Shown: positions 24,840 to 32,417 of the stretch, one piece after another | Layout of the letters: each line of letters starts with the position of its first letter | Numbering within the stretch: the stretch's first letter is position 1 | NCBI GenBank assembly: GCA_965268555.1 | Contig: OZ254174.1 | Span: forward strand, 806,001-870,000 | Length of the DNA: 64,000 nt | From: AAA044-D11 sp965268555 | GTDB lineage: Bacteria; Actinomycetota; Actinomycetes; Nanopelagicales; Nanopelagicaceae | Reading direction: 5' to 3' | Made by a program: the position numbers and the translations under genes | The notes under the pieces: generated by a model | The model's database searches: none | What the model saw: only the letters and a program-made list of their open reading frames with translations | Told to the model about the DNA's origin: nothing

Positions 24840-25670
24840 TTAGTCCAGGAAGAAATCGAGCAAGAAATCTGTTGTTCCTGGTTTAACTGAATACTTCTCA
24901 AGATCTGTGATGCCTTCGGCGGCTAGAACTTCATCATCTACGAAGAAGTTTCCGGTTGTCGTTTTGGCATCACGATTTAGAATTATGAAGGCAGTATCGG
25001 AAAGTATCTCAGGTTTACGACAGAAGTCTGTATCAACACCTGGAATCATTTGAAGCGCAGCTGTATCTATAGCAGTTCTTGGCCAGAGTGCATTTACTGC
25101 AATACCTTCGCGCTTAAATTCTTCAGCCATTCCAAGAACACACATACTCATTCCATATTTAGACATTGTGTATGCAACATGGCTCTTAAACCATTTTGGA
25201 TTCAACGAGAGTGGTGGTGACAGGGTAAGAATGTGTGGATTACGTCCAGCCTTCGCACTTTCGCGTAGATAAGGAATAGCTGCTTGCGATGTCAGGAAAG
25301 TTCCCCGCACATTTACATCAAACATTAAATCGAAGCGTTTTGCCGGAGTTTTCTCGGTTGGAGTTAAATTTATTGCACTTGCATTATTAATAAGAATATC
25401 CAGCCCACCGAATTGATTGGCAGCTTTAGCGACGGCAGCAACTATCGCCTCTTCATCGCGAATATCGCATTGAATTGGAAGTGCACTACCCCCAGCCGCC
25501 TCAATCTCTTTTGCTGCGGTGAAGATAGTTCCTGGTAATTTTAGATTTTCTTCAGCCGTTTTTGCTGCAATTGCAATACTTGCACCGTCTCGAGCCGCTC
25601 TAAGTGCGATAGCTAATCCGATACCACGTGAACCACCAGTTATGAATATATTTTTGCCAGCTAGCGACAT
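24840..25670 (-). CDS. HSDL2-like short-chain dehydrogenase
   Basis: A 276-residue SDR. It has the cofactor motif TGGSRGIGLAIALRAARDGA, NNASAINL, the catalytic Tyr/Lys in AYTMSKYGMSMCVLGMAEEF, and PRTAIDTAA. TLSPPLSLNPKWF and the ending FVDDEVLAAEGITDLEKYSVKPG closely follow the N-terminal domain of hydroxysteroid dehydrogenase-like protein 2. Its natural substrate is not established; fatty-acid metabolism is suspected. Start set at ATG 25670 with AAGGGG before it; the open frame reaches 25697. It follows the enoyl-CoA hydratase by 4 bases, with its ribosome site inside that gene, so the two are one operon and may both act on acyl-CoAs. Confidence 0.87.
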   Translation of the reverse strand: MSLAGKNIFITGGSRGIGLAIALRAARDGASIAIAAKTAEENLKLPGTIFTAAKEIEAAGGSALPIQCDIRDEEAIVAAVAKAANQFGGLDILINNASAINLTPTEKTPAKRFDLMFDVNVRGTFLTSQAAIPYLRESAKAGRNPHILTLSPPLSLNPKWFKSHVAYTMSKYGMSMCVLGMAEEFKREGIAVNALWPRTAIDTAALQMIPGVDTDFCRKPEILSDTAFIILNRDAKTTTGNFFVDDEVLAAEGITDLEKYSVKPGTTDFLLDFFLD

Positions 25671-25674
25671 TCGA

Positions 25675-26433
25675 CTACCCCTTATTCTTCTTCTCAAGAA
25701 ATTTCATGAAAGCGATCTGCGCTTCATCTGACTCTAAAGCGATTCTAAATAGTTCACTCTCGGCTTCCATAACCATAGCAACAGCTTGATGATGTCCGCT
25801 CTTGAGTAACGCTTTGGTATTAATCACTGATGTCGGAGGTTGGTCGGCAATTACGGCGGCGACTTCTAAGGCACGTGCCAATGGATCAGAGACCACTTCA
25901 TTTACCAGGCGCATCTCGTGCGCTTCGCTTCCGGAGAAAGTACGTCCAGTTAAGAAAATTTCGGATGCAATTGCATGTCCAACGAGTCTAGGAAAAAGAA
26001 TTGACGAGCCTGCTTCAGGAACTAATCCAAGTGAGACAAAAGGCATTGATAATTTTGCATCAGCGGTTGCATAAACTAGATCGCAATGAAGCAACATAGT
26101 TGTTCCTATACCAACAGCATTTCCATGAACTGCTGCAATCAGCGGCTTAGGGAAATCATGAATGATTTCCAAGAATTGCATCACTGGTGACTCTGAACCT
26201 GTCGGTGGCGTATTCAAGAAATCTAAGATGTCATTTCCACCAGTGAAGGCGCTCCCAGCGCCAGAGATAACAACCACTCTGATGTCGAAATCGCCCTTAG
26301 CCTCGGTAAGCGCTTTAGAGAGGTCGGAATACATCGCTGGCGTGAGCGCATTCTTCTTCTCTGGACGATTTAAGGTGAGGTGGAGAACCTGTCCCACTTT
26401 ATTACTCAAAATATTAGTCGTAATATCAGCCAT
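25675..26433 (-). CDS. Enoyl-CoA hydratase/isomerase family protein
   Basis: A 252-residue crotonase-fold protein. LTLNRPEKKNALTPAMY, the oxyanion-hole stretch SGAGSAFTGGNDILDF, and AVHGNAVGIGTTMLLHCDLVYA are typical. LVPEAGSSILFPRLVG contains the Glu often used as catalyst. The 'GGNDI' in place of GGADL and the C-terminal LKSGHHQAVAMVMEAESELF fit the delta3-delta2 isomerase-like/unspecific group. Leaderless start: TAAACT at 26440-26445, six bases before the ATG. Divergent from the LuxR gene. Confidence 0.88.
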   Translation of the reverse strand: MADITTNILSNKVGQVLHLTLNRPEKKNALTPAMYSDLSKALTEAKGDFDIRVVVISGAGSAFTGGNDILDFLNTPPTGSESPVMQFLEIIHDFPKPLIAAVHGNAVGIGTTMLLHCDLVYATADAKLSMPFVSLGLVPEAGSSILFPRLVGHAIASEIFLTGRTFSGSEAHEMRLVNEVVSDPLARALEVAAVIADQPPTSVINTKALLKSGHHQAVAMVMEAESELFRIALESDEAQIAFMKFLEKKNKG

Positions 26434-26509
26434 TAGCAGAGTTTATGGTGGAGAATGAAATAATCCTAGGGCAAAACCTAAAGTCGGAGAGGACTTCGGT
26501 AATCCAAAT

Positions 26510-26824
26510 ATGGAAATACGAATCATGTTGCGAGATCTCACGCCATTCGAACATTTAGTTGCTGACCACCTATGCGATGGACTTTCTAATGCTGCCATCG
26601 CCCGATCAACCGCCCATAGTGAAAAAGTTATTGAAAACACCGTTTCTAGAATGGCCCGCGCCTTTGGAATTAAGTCGGATGGCGACACAAATATTCGCGT
26701 CCTGCTCGCGTTGGCATATCGCACTCACTTTGGAGATTCATCATTTGATAAATTAAATGTCGATTGCTCCCATAGCAAAGTTGGACCTGACGGCAACAGA
26801 TATTGCGATAAGCACGTAGATTAA
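26510..26824 (+). CDS. Single-domain LuxR-type HTH regulator
   Basis: A 104-residue protein almost wholly made of a GerE/LuxR helix-turn-helix (about 9-70): LTPFEHLVADHLCDGLSNAAIARSTAHSEKVIENTVSRMARAFGI. No receiver or ligand-binding domain is attached. A C-terminal tail contains two cysteines and histidines (NVDCSHSKVGPDGNRYCDKHVD), perhaps a small metal site; this is inference. ATG 26525 (residue 6) is an alternative start. Upstream of a direct-repeat promoter region that it may regulate. Confidence 0.82.
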   Translation: MEIRIMLRDLTPFEHLVADHLCDGLSNAAIARSTAHSEKVIENTVSRMARAFGIKSDGDTNIRVLLALAYRTHFGDSSFDKLNVDCSHSKVGPDGNRYCDKHVD

Positions 26825-26839
26825 TTTGTACCGAGGGGC

Positions 26840-26875
26840 TAGCACTCGCAAGATTTCAACTGGTGTTAGCACTCG
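26840..26875 (+). promoter_or_regulatory. Two direct TAGCACTCG repeats before the two-helix membrane protein
   Basis: TAGCACTCG occurs at 26840-26848 and 26867-26875, 27 bases apart. A -10 candidate GATACT lies at 26900-26905, so the sites would be centred near -41 and -68. The core TTAGCACTC equals a CIRCE half-site, but the copies are direct rather than inverted, so HrcA control is not claimed. Confidence 0.45.
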
Positions 26876-26975
26876 TCTTTTTTGCATTTAGATTTCTCTG
26901 ATACTCCAAACTAATGGCGATGTGAAGGACCTCCAAGTTTCACATCTAAATTTCTGGAGAGTAGAAAGAGAAAAA

Positions 26976-27557
26976 ATGAACAGAAAATCATTTGACAAAA
27001 TTGCAAGCGTTATCGGACTGCTTCTCGCAGGATTCTTAATTGTGCTAGGCGGAATTTTGCAATACGGCGGAAATTTTGCGCACGATCAAGTCGCTGCTCA
27101 GTTAAAGCCACAGGCGATTACAATCCCAGGTGAAAATGGCGATCCAAAAGCAAGTGCAGAAGTTAAGAAATTCTTTGCAGATAATGCTGACAAAGTCATG
27201 ACAACTGGTAAGCAAGCCGAAATGTATGCAGATCACTACATTGGTTTTCACTTATCAGCTATGCCAACTTATGCCGCAGCTTCAAATGCAAATCGCGCAG
27301 CAGCTGGAGCTTTAGCTACTGATCCAGCAAATGCAGATCTGCAAGCAAAAGCTAAACAAGCTTCGGGCACTGTGGAAACCGTGTTCAAGGGACAGGCACT
27401 TCGCGGGATGCTGCTAAATGCTTATGCATTTGGAATGCTTGGTGACATTGCAATGGTCGCAAGTTATGTGACTTTTGCAGGTGGCTTGATCTTCTTGATA
27501 CTTGCACTTCTCGGTTTCGCCCATCTACGTAGAGCTGAAACAGATTCAATCATCTAG
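26976..27557 (+). CDS. Two-helix membrane protein of unknown function
   Basis: A 193-residue protein. Helix 1 at about 9-32 (ASVIGLLLAGFLIVLGGILQYGG), a 115-residue outward-facing Ala-rich domain (FAHDQVAAQLKPQAITIPG... ASGTVETVFKGQ), and helix 2 at about 160-184 with a short basic cytoplasmic end. I do not recognise a function. The start is the ATG at 26976 behind GAAAGAG rather than the upstream one at 26922. Preceded by the direct repeats and followed by a strong terminator, so it is a single-gene unit with its own control. Confidence 0.8.
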   Translation: MNRKSFDKIASVIGLLLAGFLIVLGGILQYGGNFAHDQVAAQLKPQAITIPGENGDPKASAEVKKFFADNADKVMTTGKQAEMYADHYIGFHLSAMPTYAAASNANRAAAGALATDPANADLQAKAKQASGTVETVFKGQALRGMLLNAYAFGMLGDIAMVASYVTFAGGLIFLILALLGFAHLRRAETDSII

Positions 27558-27611
27558 TAATTACTAATCAAGTAGGAAATAGCCAAACAGAGACCTCATC
27601 TCTCCGTGAGG

Positions 27612-27646
27612 AAAGGCCCCGAACTCGAAAGAGAACGGGGCCTTTT
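27612..27646 (+). terminator. Intrinsic terminator after the two-helix protein
   Basis: AAGGCCCCG (27613-27621) pairs with CGGGGCCTT (27636-27644); an inner CTC-GAAA-GAG stem caps it and TT follows. Confidence 0.92.
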
Positions 27647-27662
27647 AATATTTCATTTTCGA

Positions 27663-27675
27663 TAGGCTTACGCTC
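27663..27675 (+). promoter_or_regulatory. Candidate leaderless promoter -10 of the LysE-type exporter
   Basis: TAGGCT at 27663-27668, 7 bases before ATG 27676, no Shine-Dalgarno. Confidence 0.5.
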
Positions 27676-28332
27676 ATGAATTCGCTAATAGTTGTTCCTG
27701 CCCGCCTCTGGGAATACTGCATAGCGGCGATAATCATCATCTTGGCACCTGGGCCATCAGTTCTCTTTGTCATCGCCCGCGCCATCGCTTGGGGCCGAGC
27801 AACAGCAGTAGCAACTGTTGCCGGAAATGTTATGGGTGCTTTTTCACTATCGGTCGTTGTCGCTGTTGGGCTTGGCCCGATTCTCCAACGCTCCGACTTG
27901 GCGTTCACTAGCGTTCAGGTTCTTGGCGGTTGTTACCTTGTTTACCTCGGCATCACGGCAATCAGGCACAGTCAGATTCATGCAAGCGATATGACGAACC
28001 AAGGTGATGTTCGCCCTTCTAAATGGAAATCAATGCGTGAGGGATTCTGGGTTGGTGCGCTTAATCCGAAAGGGATCGTTTTCTTTGCTGCAATCTTGCC
28101 ACAATTTGTAGATCGTGAAGCTGGAAAAGTTACATCACAGTTAATCTTGATGGGCGCGATCTTTGCAGTTTTTGCCTTCTTCTCCGATGGTGGTTGGGGA
28201 ATCCTCGCCGGCACTATTCGAAATTGGCTAGCAACAGAAATGCGGCGCCTCGTAATTATGCGTATGGCTGGCGGAACCGTGATGATAATTTTGGGGTTAT
28301 TCACACTAATCTCAGCGATTCGTGGCCGATAA
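27676..28332 (+). CDS. LysE/RhtB-family amino acid exporter
   Basis: A 218-residue membrane protein with about six helices. It has IIIILAPGPSVLFVIARAIAWGRATAVATVAGNVMG (the family's PGP motif), GCYLVYLGITAIR, and MREGFWVGALNPKGIVFFAAILPQFVD (NPK motif). It expels an amino acid or derivative. Its own terminator-isolated unit upstream and a 41-base gap to the next gene suggest independent expression. Confidence 0.9.
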   Translation: MNSLIVVPARLWEYCIAAIIIILAPGPSVLFVIARAIAWGRATAVATVAGNVMGAFSLSVVVAVGLGPILQRSDLAFTSVQVLGGCYLVYLGITAIRHSQIHASDMTNQGDVRPSKWKSMREGFWVGALNPKGIVFFAAILPQFVDREAGKVTSQLILMGAIFAVFAFFSDGGWGILAGTIRNWLATEMRRLVIMRMAGGTVMIILGLFTLISAIRGR

Positions 28333-28373
28333 GTAATCCAATGTCAGTGCAATAGCGCAGAATAAGGCTAACT

Positions 28374-29066
28374 ATGGAACCTATAAAACTTTCAAAAGAT
28401 GCACGTGCCTTTATCAGCCCCAGCGATCTAACTTTCGGTTGGGATAATTGCCATCGCTGTCTGTGGCTTTATTACAACCACCAAATTAAGGCACCAATGT
28501 TTATGCCGCTTGTTGGCGATCTTGCTGAGATGCAAGAGCAATCCTGTATCGGCAAGACTGCTGCAGAGTTAAATACGGATATGCCAGAAGGAAAAGTTTT
28601 CAAACATGCTGGCTGGGTTGTTTCAAAGCCAATTGTTGTAGATGGTGTTGAGACTCCATATGCCGTGCGCGGTAAGTATGACTTGCTTATGGAGCACCCT
28701 GACGGAACTTTCGGAATTGTAGATTGTAAATTCCAGTCGAGCCCAAGTGATAAGTCAAAGTTTTATGTGGTTCAACTTGAGGCCTACGCTTTTGCGCTAG
28801 AAAATCCAGCGAAAGATGCGCCCATTAAAGTTTCTACTGCTGGGTTACTAGTCTGGTCTCCAGTAAAGGTCCGCGGCAGCTCTGCTGGAAACTTTGGATT
28901 AGAGCTCTCTTGCAACTGGTTTCCAACCGCCCGCAGCCCTGAGTTAATAGCGGCTCGACTAACTGATTTTATAAAGATGATCAGCGGTCCAGTTCCTGAA
29001 GCAAAAGCTAATTGCGACCAATGCAAATACATTGATAATCGCGTTGAAATACTAAAGGGTGTTTAG
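28374..29066 (+). CDS. Stand-alone PD-(D/E)XK nuclease, Cas4/RecB-like
   Basis: A 230-residue protein with a nuclease core: D103 in RGKYDLLME, the D117-C-K119 motif in GIVDCKF, and the RecB-family QxxxY motif Q134/Y138 in QLEAYAF. Cysteines C26 and C29 (CHRC) near the N-terminus and C214 and C217 (CDQC) at the C-terminus could bind an iron-sulfur cluster or zinc, like the closing clasp of Cas4 and AddB, though Cas4 has a 1+3 arrangement. No CRISPR array or cas gene is near. Role in DNA repair is possible but unproven. Its 3' end overlaps the convergent plsC by 4 bases. Confidence 0.8.
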   Translation: MEPIKLSKDARAFISPSDLTFGWDNCHRCLWLYYNHQIKAPMFMPLVGDLAEMQEQSCIGKTAAELNTDMPEGKVFKHAGWVVSKPIVVDGVETPYAVRGKYDLLMEHPDGTFGIVDCKFQSSPSDKSKFYVVQLEAYAFALENPAKDAPIKVSTAGLLVWSPVKVRGSSAGNFGLELSCNWFPTARSPELIAARLTDFIKMISGPVPEAKANCDQCKYIDNRVEILKGV

Positions 29067-29776
29067 CCCTCCTCTTCGCGCTTCTTCTCTTTAGCTTCTT
29101 CACGACGCTTCTTCATCAAGATTAGCTTCGCTTCAGAGGCATACATATCCACATACTCTTGTCCTGAAAGCTCTTGAATTTTCTGCATGATCTCATCAGT
29201 AATTTCACGCAGAACTTTTAAATCCGAAGTATCCCCCTTGTAATAAAGAGGCTCACCAAAAATCATTTCAACGCGTTGCACCTTTGGGACAACTTGGCCC
29301 GTTGGTTGAATTTCTGCAGTATTGAACATAGCGACTGGAACGATTGCCGCACCAGATTCAATTGCCATCCGCGCGATACCAGTACGACCTTTATACAACT
29401 TGCCATCTGGTGATCTAGTGCCTTCAGGATAAATTCCAATGCACGCACCATCTGCCAATAAGTCCAAGCCGGTTAGTAGCGCCGCTTCACTTCGCCGTCC
29501 GCCGGAACGATCAACTGGAACTTGACCCAGAGCAATGAAGGTAATTTTCTTAATGAATCCTTTTATGCCTGGTGATGTGAAGTACTCACTCTTCGCAAGA
29601 AAGGTAACTTTTCTTGGAACTACTAGCGGCATGAAAATAGAATCACTAAAGGAGAGATGGTTGGAAGCGATGATTACTGGACCAGATTGCGGAACATTTC
29701 GGAGCCCGGTTACCTTGGGCCGAAAGAGCAAGGTCAAGATTGGTATGAGGAAAGACTTCAACGCTTGGTAAATCAC
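29063..29776 (-). CDS. plsC: 1-acyl-sn-glycerol-3-phosphate acyltransferase
   Basis: A 237-residue PlsC. It has the catalytic NHLSFSD (NHx4D), the block VPRKVTFLAKSEYF, PVDRSGG, and the canonical YPEGTRSPDG. The tail is strongly charged (MKKRREEAKEKKREEEG). It acylates lysophosphatidate at the inner membrane face. Start is a GTG at 29776 with TAAATT at 29783-29788, six bases before it. In Mycobacterium a plsC-like gene also lies upstream of the fadD15-pimB region (recalled). Confidence 0.92.
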   Translation of the reverse strand: MIYQALKSFLIPILTLLFRPKVTGLRNVPQSGPVIIASNHLSFSDSIFMPLVVPRKVTFLAKSEYFTSPGIKGFIKKITFIALGQVPVDRSGGRRSEAALLTGLDLLADGACIGIYPEGTRSPDGKLYKGRTGIARMAIESGAAIVPVAMFNTAEIQPTGQVVPKVQRVEMIFGEPLYYKGDTSDLKVLREITDEIMQKIQELSGQEYVDMYASEAKLILMKKRREEAKEKKREEEG

Positions 29777-29821
29777 AGGGATAATTTATGCCTTATCTGC
29801 TTCATGTGACACCATCTGAGC

Positions 29822-30949
29822 GTGACTAATATCCCAGAAAGTGAACCTCTACGCCTTTTGGCGGGCAAAATTGGAATTCTGATGGTTCACGGATTTACCG
29901 GGTCGCCAGCATCGCTAAAACCTTGGGCCCAATCGATGCATGAAAAAGGTTTAACAGTTTTTCTGCCGACTCTTGCTGGACATGGCACACACTGGAGTGA
30001 TTTGAATAAAGTTAAATGGGAAGATTGGTATGAAGGTATCGAGCGAGAGTTCCTAGAACTTTCAAAACATTGTGACCAAGTCTTTATTGCGGGGTTTTCG
30101 GTAGGCGGTGCACTGGCACTTCGACTTTCACAAATTCGTGGCAGTGAAATCGCCGGAACAATTCTCTTAAACGCATCAATTTATGATGAGCGAAAAAGAT
30201 TTAAATTGGTTCCCGTGATTTCACCTTTCTTGCCTTCGGTCGCTGGCGGTTCTGGTGACGTTGCTAAACCAGGATCAATCAAACATGGCTACGATCGCAT
30301 TCCACTTCAAGGTTTGAATCAAGTAATGAAATTGTGGAACATAGTCGAACGAGATTTATATCTAGTGGACTTGCCACTTATGGTCGCGTATTCCTTAAAT
30401 GACCATGTCGTGCACCCGGTTTGCAGTGAAACCATTATTGATAATGTTTATTCAAGCGATATTCGCGAAGTTGTTTTTGAGAGATCTTTTCACAATGTTG
30501 CACTCGATTATGATGCAGAATTACTGAATGAAGAGACGATGGCATTCATCTTGGATGTGATTTCTGGTGAATTAAGTCGCGGTGAATCTGTATTCGAATC
30601 TGATGAACGTGAATTAATTGATGCCGAGTTCGACTCCATAGTCTCGGGACTATCGCTAGACGAGTCTGCGCCAACAACATACTTGGATGAATTAGATGCT
30701 CCGAGGTATGACCCTGAAGGATTTACTCAACCAAATCCGACCTTGCCTGCCGCAGATCAAATCTCAAGGCTTGCGCTTCTTGGAATAGTTGGTGGCGGTG
30801 CCTATATGTTGTTCGAGTTATTTACCGGAATTGATTTACTCGGAATGGGGCCGTGGCCTGGAGTTCTCGGATTTATTGGTGGAATCTCTACCTACATTTG
30901 GCGTTCGGCAAGAGCTGAAGATGATTTTGGAGATGGTGTAGAACTTTAG
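29822..30949 (+). CDS. Alpha/beta-hydrolase (esterase/lipase) with C-terminal membrane segment
   Basis: A 375-residue protein. Residues 1-245 form a carboxylesterase/monoacylglycerol-lipase-type hydrolase: oxyanion motif VHGFTGSPAS, nucleophile elbow GFSVGG, Asp in SLNDHVV and His in SFHNVALD. An acidic linker follows (about 246-305). The C-terminus has two hydrophobic stretches (LALLGIVGGGAYMLFELF and WPGVLGFIGGISTYIW), so the enzyme may be tethered to the membrane with the catalytic domain on the cytoplasmic side. Start GTG 29822. It lies among glycerolipid genes and likely acts on lipid esters. Confidence 0.87.
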   Translation: MTNIPESEPLRLLAGKIGILMVHGFTGSPASLKPWAQSMHEKGLTVFLPTLAGHGTHWSDLNKVKWEDWYEGIEREFLELSKHCDQVFIAGFSVGGALALRLSQIRGSEIAGTILLNASIYDERKRFKLVPVISPFLPSVAGGSGDVAKPGSIKHGYDRIPLQGLNQVMKLWNIVERDLYLVDLPLMVAYSLNDHVVHPVCSETIIDNVYSSDIREVVFERSFHNVALDYDAELLNEETMAFILDVISGELSRGESVFESDERELIDAEFDSIVSGLSLDESAPTTYLDELDAPRYDPEGFTQPNPTLPAADQISRLALLGIVGGGAYMLFELFTGIDLLGMGPWPGVLGFIGGISTYIWRSARAEDDFGDGVEL

Positions 30950-31899
30950 ATTCTTGCTAAATCAGCTACTCCAACTAGGCCAGCGTCATTTCCAAGTTTT
31001 GCTAAAACTATTTCAGGAACTGGGTGCTTGCCTGAAAATGGCATCTCACGTTCCATTGCACGCCTTGCAGGGCCAAGTAATAATTCCCCAGCATCTGCTA
31101 CGCCACCGCCAATAACAACGATTGCAGGATCAAACAACATAGAAAGTGTTGCAATTCCAGCGCCTAGCCAATCACCCGCAGTTTCCAACGCTTCGATAGC
31201 CATTGAATCACCGTTCTGCGCTGCCTGCGTAATGTGATTGCCAATCAAGCCCTCGATTAAGCCGTTACCCAAAGCTAGAAGCGCACTTCCTTCTTCTGGA
31301 TTTTTTGCAACTGCATCTCTAGTGCGGCTTACAAGCGCCGTTCCAGATGCATATCTCTCAAAACATCCACGAATTCCACAGCCACAAAGCTCACCATTTG
31401 GAACAACACGCATATGTCCAAATTCAGCGCCAGTTCCATTTGCGCCGCGAAGTAAACGTCCATCAACTATTGCAGCACCGCCGATTCCAGTTCCCACCGT
31501 AACCATGATGACATTTTCTGCACCTCTGCCAGCGCCATAAACTCGTTCGGCCCAAGCTGCACTATTAGCATCATTCTCGACAATCGCACTTACCTGACAA
31601 ATTTCATACAAAGCACTTGAAATATTTACGCCATCCCAATCTCTAATATTTGGCGCACCAAGCATGGTCGCACGGTCTGCCGAAACTAATCCTGCGGCAG
31701 AAATTCCAACTGCGCTTGCATCATGAGTCTTTTGGAGTTCAGTAATTACACTTGCAATAGTTTCATTAAGCGCGCTCCCACCAGTTATCGGTGTCTCTTC
31801 ACGGAAAGTTCGCAAAATATTTCCAGATGAATCAACAACTCCACCTAGAACTTTTGTGCCACCGACATCAATGCCGATTGCTAATTGCGAATTTGCCAA
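30946..31899 (-). CDS. ROK-family glucokinase
   Basis: A 317-residue sugar kinase. It has the phosphate-binding GIDVGGTKVLGGVVD, catalytic VENDANSAAW, GTGIGGAAIVDG, and the ROK zinc site CGCGIRGCFERYASG (Cys residues with the preceding His of EFGHMRV). It phosphorylates glucose with ATP. It is the downstream partner of the SRPBCC gene (6-base gap). Its 3' end overlaps the convergent lipase gene by 4 bases. Confidence 0.92.
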   Translation of the reverse strand: MANSQLAIGIDVGGTKVLGGVVDSSGNILRTFREETPITGGSALNETIASVITELQKTHDASAVGISAAGLVSADRATMLGAPNIRDWDGVNISSALYEICQVSAIVENDANSAAWAERVYGAGRGAENVIMVTVGTGIGGAAIVDGRLLRGANGTGAEFGHMRVVPNGELCGCGIRGCFERYASGTALVSRTRDAVAKNPEEGSALLALGNGLIEGLIGNHITQAAQNGDSMAIEALETAGDWLGAGIATLSMLFDPAIVVIGGGVADAGELLLGPARRAMEREMPFSGKHPVPEIVLAKLGNDAGLVGVADLARI

Positions 31900-31905
31900 G
31901 TCAGG

Positions 31906-32343
31906 CTAGCCCTCGAGCTTGGTCTTTAATTGCTTTAGCGCTAGATCAATTGTTGCTAGCTCAGCTTTCTGACGCATCATTGCCGGGACTGGCATTGATA
32001 GCGCAACAGTTAATTCATAAACAACAGTTGTGGTGTCATCGCCGTTATCTTTTAACTTATAAGCACCAGTCATCTCAGTGAGAAGATCAGCATCATCGAG
32101 TGAAAATGTAATTTCCAAAGGAGCGCTTGACCAGTCGTAATCAAGAATTACCCGATCTTTCATTACACCAGCGTCAATTGAAATCTTTGCCTTAGTAGCC
32201 CGGCCCGCAGAATCTTTCTCTTGGACTTCAACACTTTTTATTGCAGTGGACCAAGATGGATAATTAGCTAAGTCACTTAAAACTGCTGAGACTTCGCTTA
32301 AAGGTGCCTCGATGGTGACTGAATTCTTAGAAATATCGCTCAT
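31906..32343 (-). CDS. SRPBCC (START-like) lipid-binding family protein
   Basis: A 145-residue protein of the Polyketide_cyc2/SRPBCC fold: SVTIEAPLSEVSAVLSDLANYPSWSTAIKSVEV, a beta-rich middle and the long C-terminal helix QKAELATIDLALKQLKTKLEG. Such proteins bind hydrophobic ligands in a deep cavity. The homologous gene sits beside fadD15 in Mycobacterium (recalled), hinting at acyl or lipid handling. Start ATG 32343 with TAATCT at 32350-32355, six bases before; a TTG two codons earlier is less likely. Confidence 0.86.
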   Translation of the reverse strand: MSDISKNSVTIEAPLSEVSAVLSDLANYPSWSTAIKSVEVQEKDSAGRATKAKISIDAGVMKDRVILDYDWSSAPLEITFSLDDADLLTEMTGAYKLKDNGDDTTTVVYELTVALSMPVPAMMRQKAELATIDLALKQLKTKLEG

Positions 32344-32417
32344 GGTCAAAGATTACCCGCAATTTTTCCCCGCCGAGGTCTACCAAAAAACCGCTTCTCG
32401 GCGATAGCGTTCGCCTT
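32344..32417. promoter_or_regulatory. Divergent leaderless promoters for the SRPBCC and fadD genes
   Basis: Minus strand TAATCT (32350-32355) serves the SRPBCC-glucokinase pair. Plus strand TAGCGT (32405-32410) lies 7 bases before the fadD ATG. Only 74 bases separate the two starts. Confidence 0.45.

Noticed and set aside
26840..26875. CIRCE heat-shock operator
   Set aside because: The half-sites are in direct, not inverted, orientation and 27 bases apart. No chaperone gene follows.
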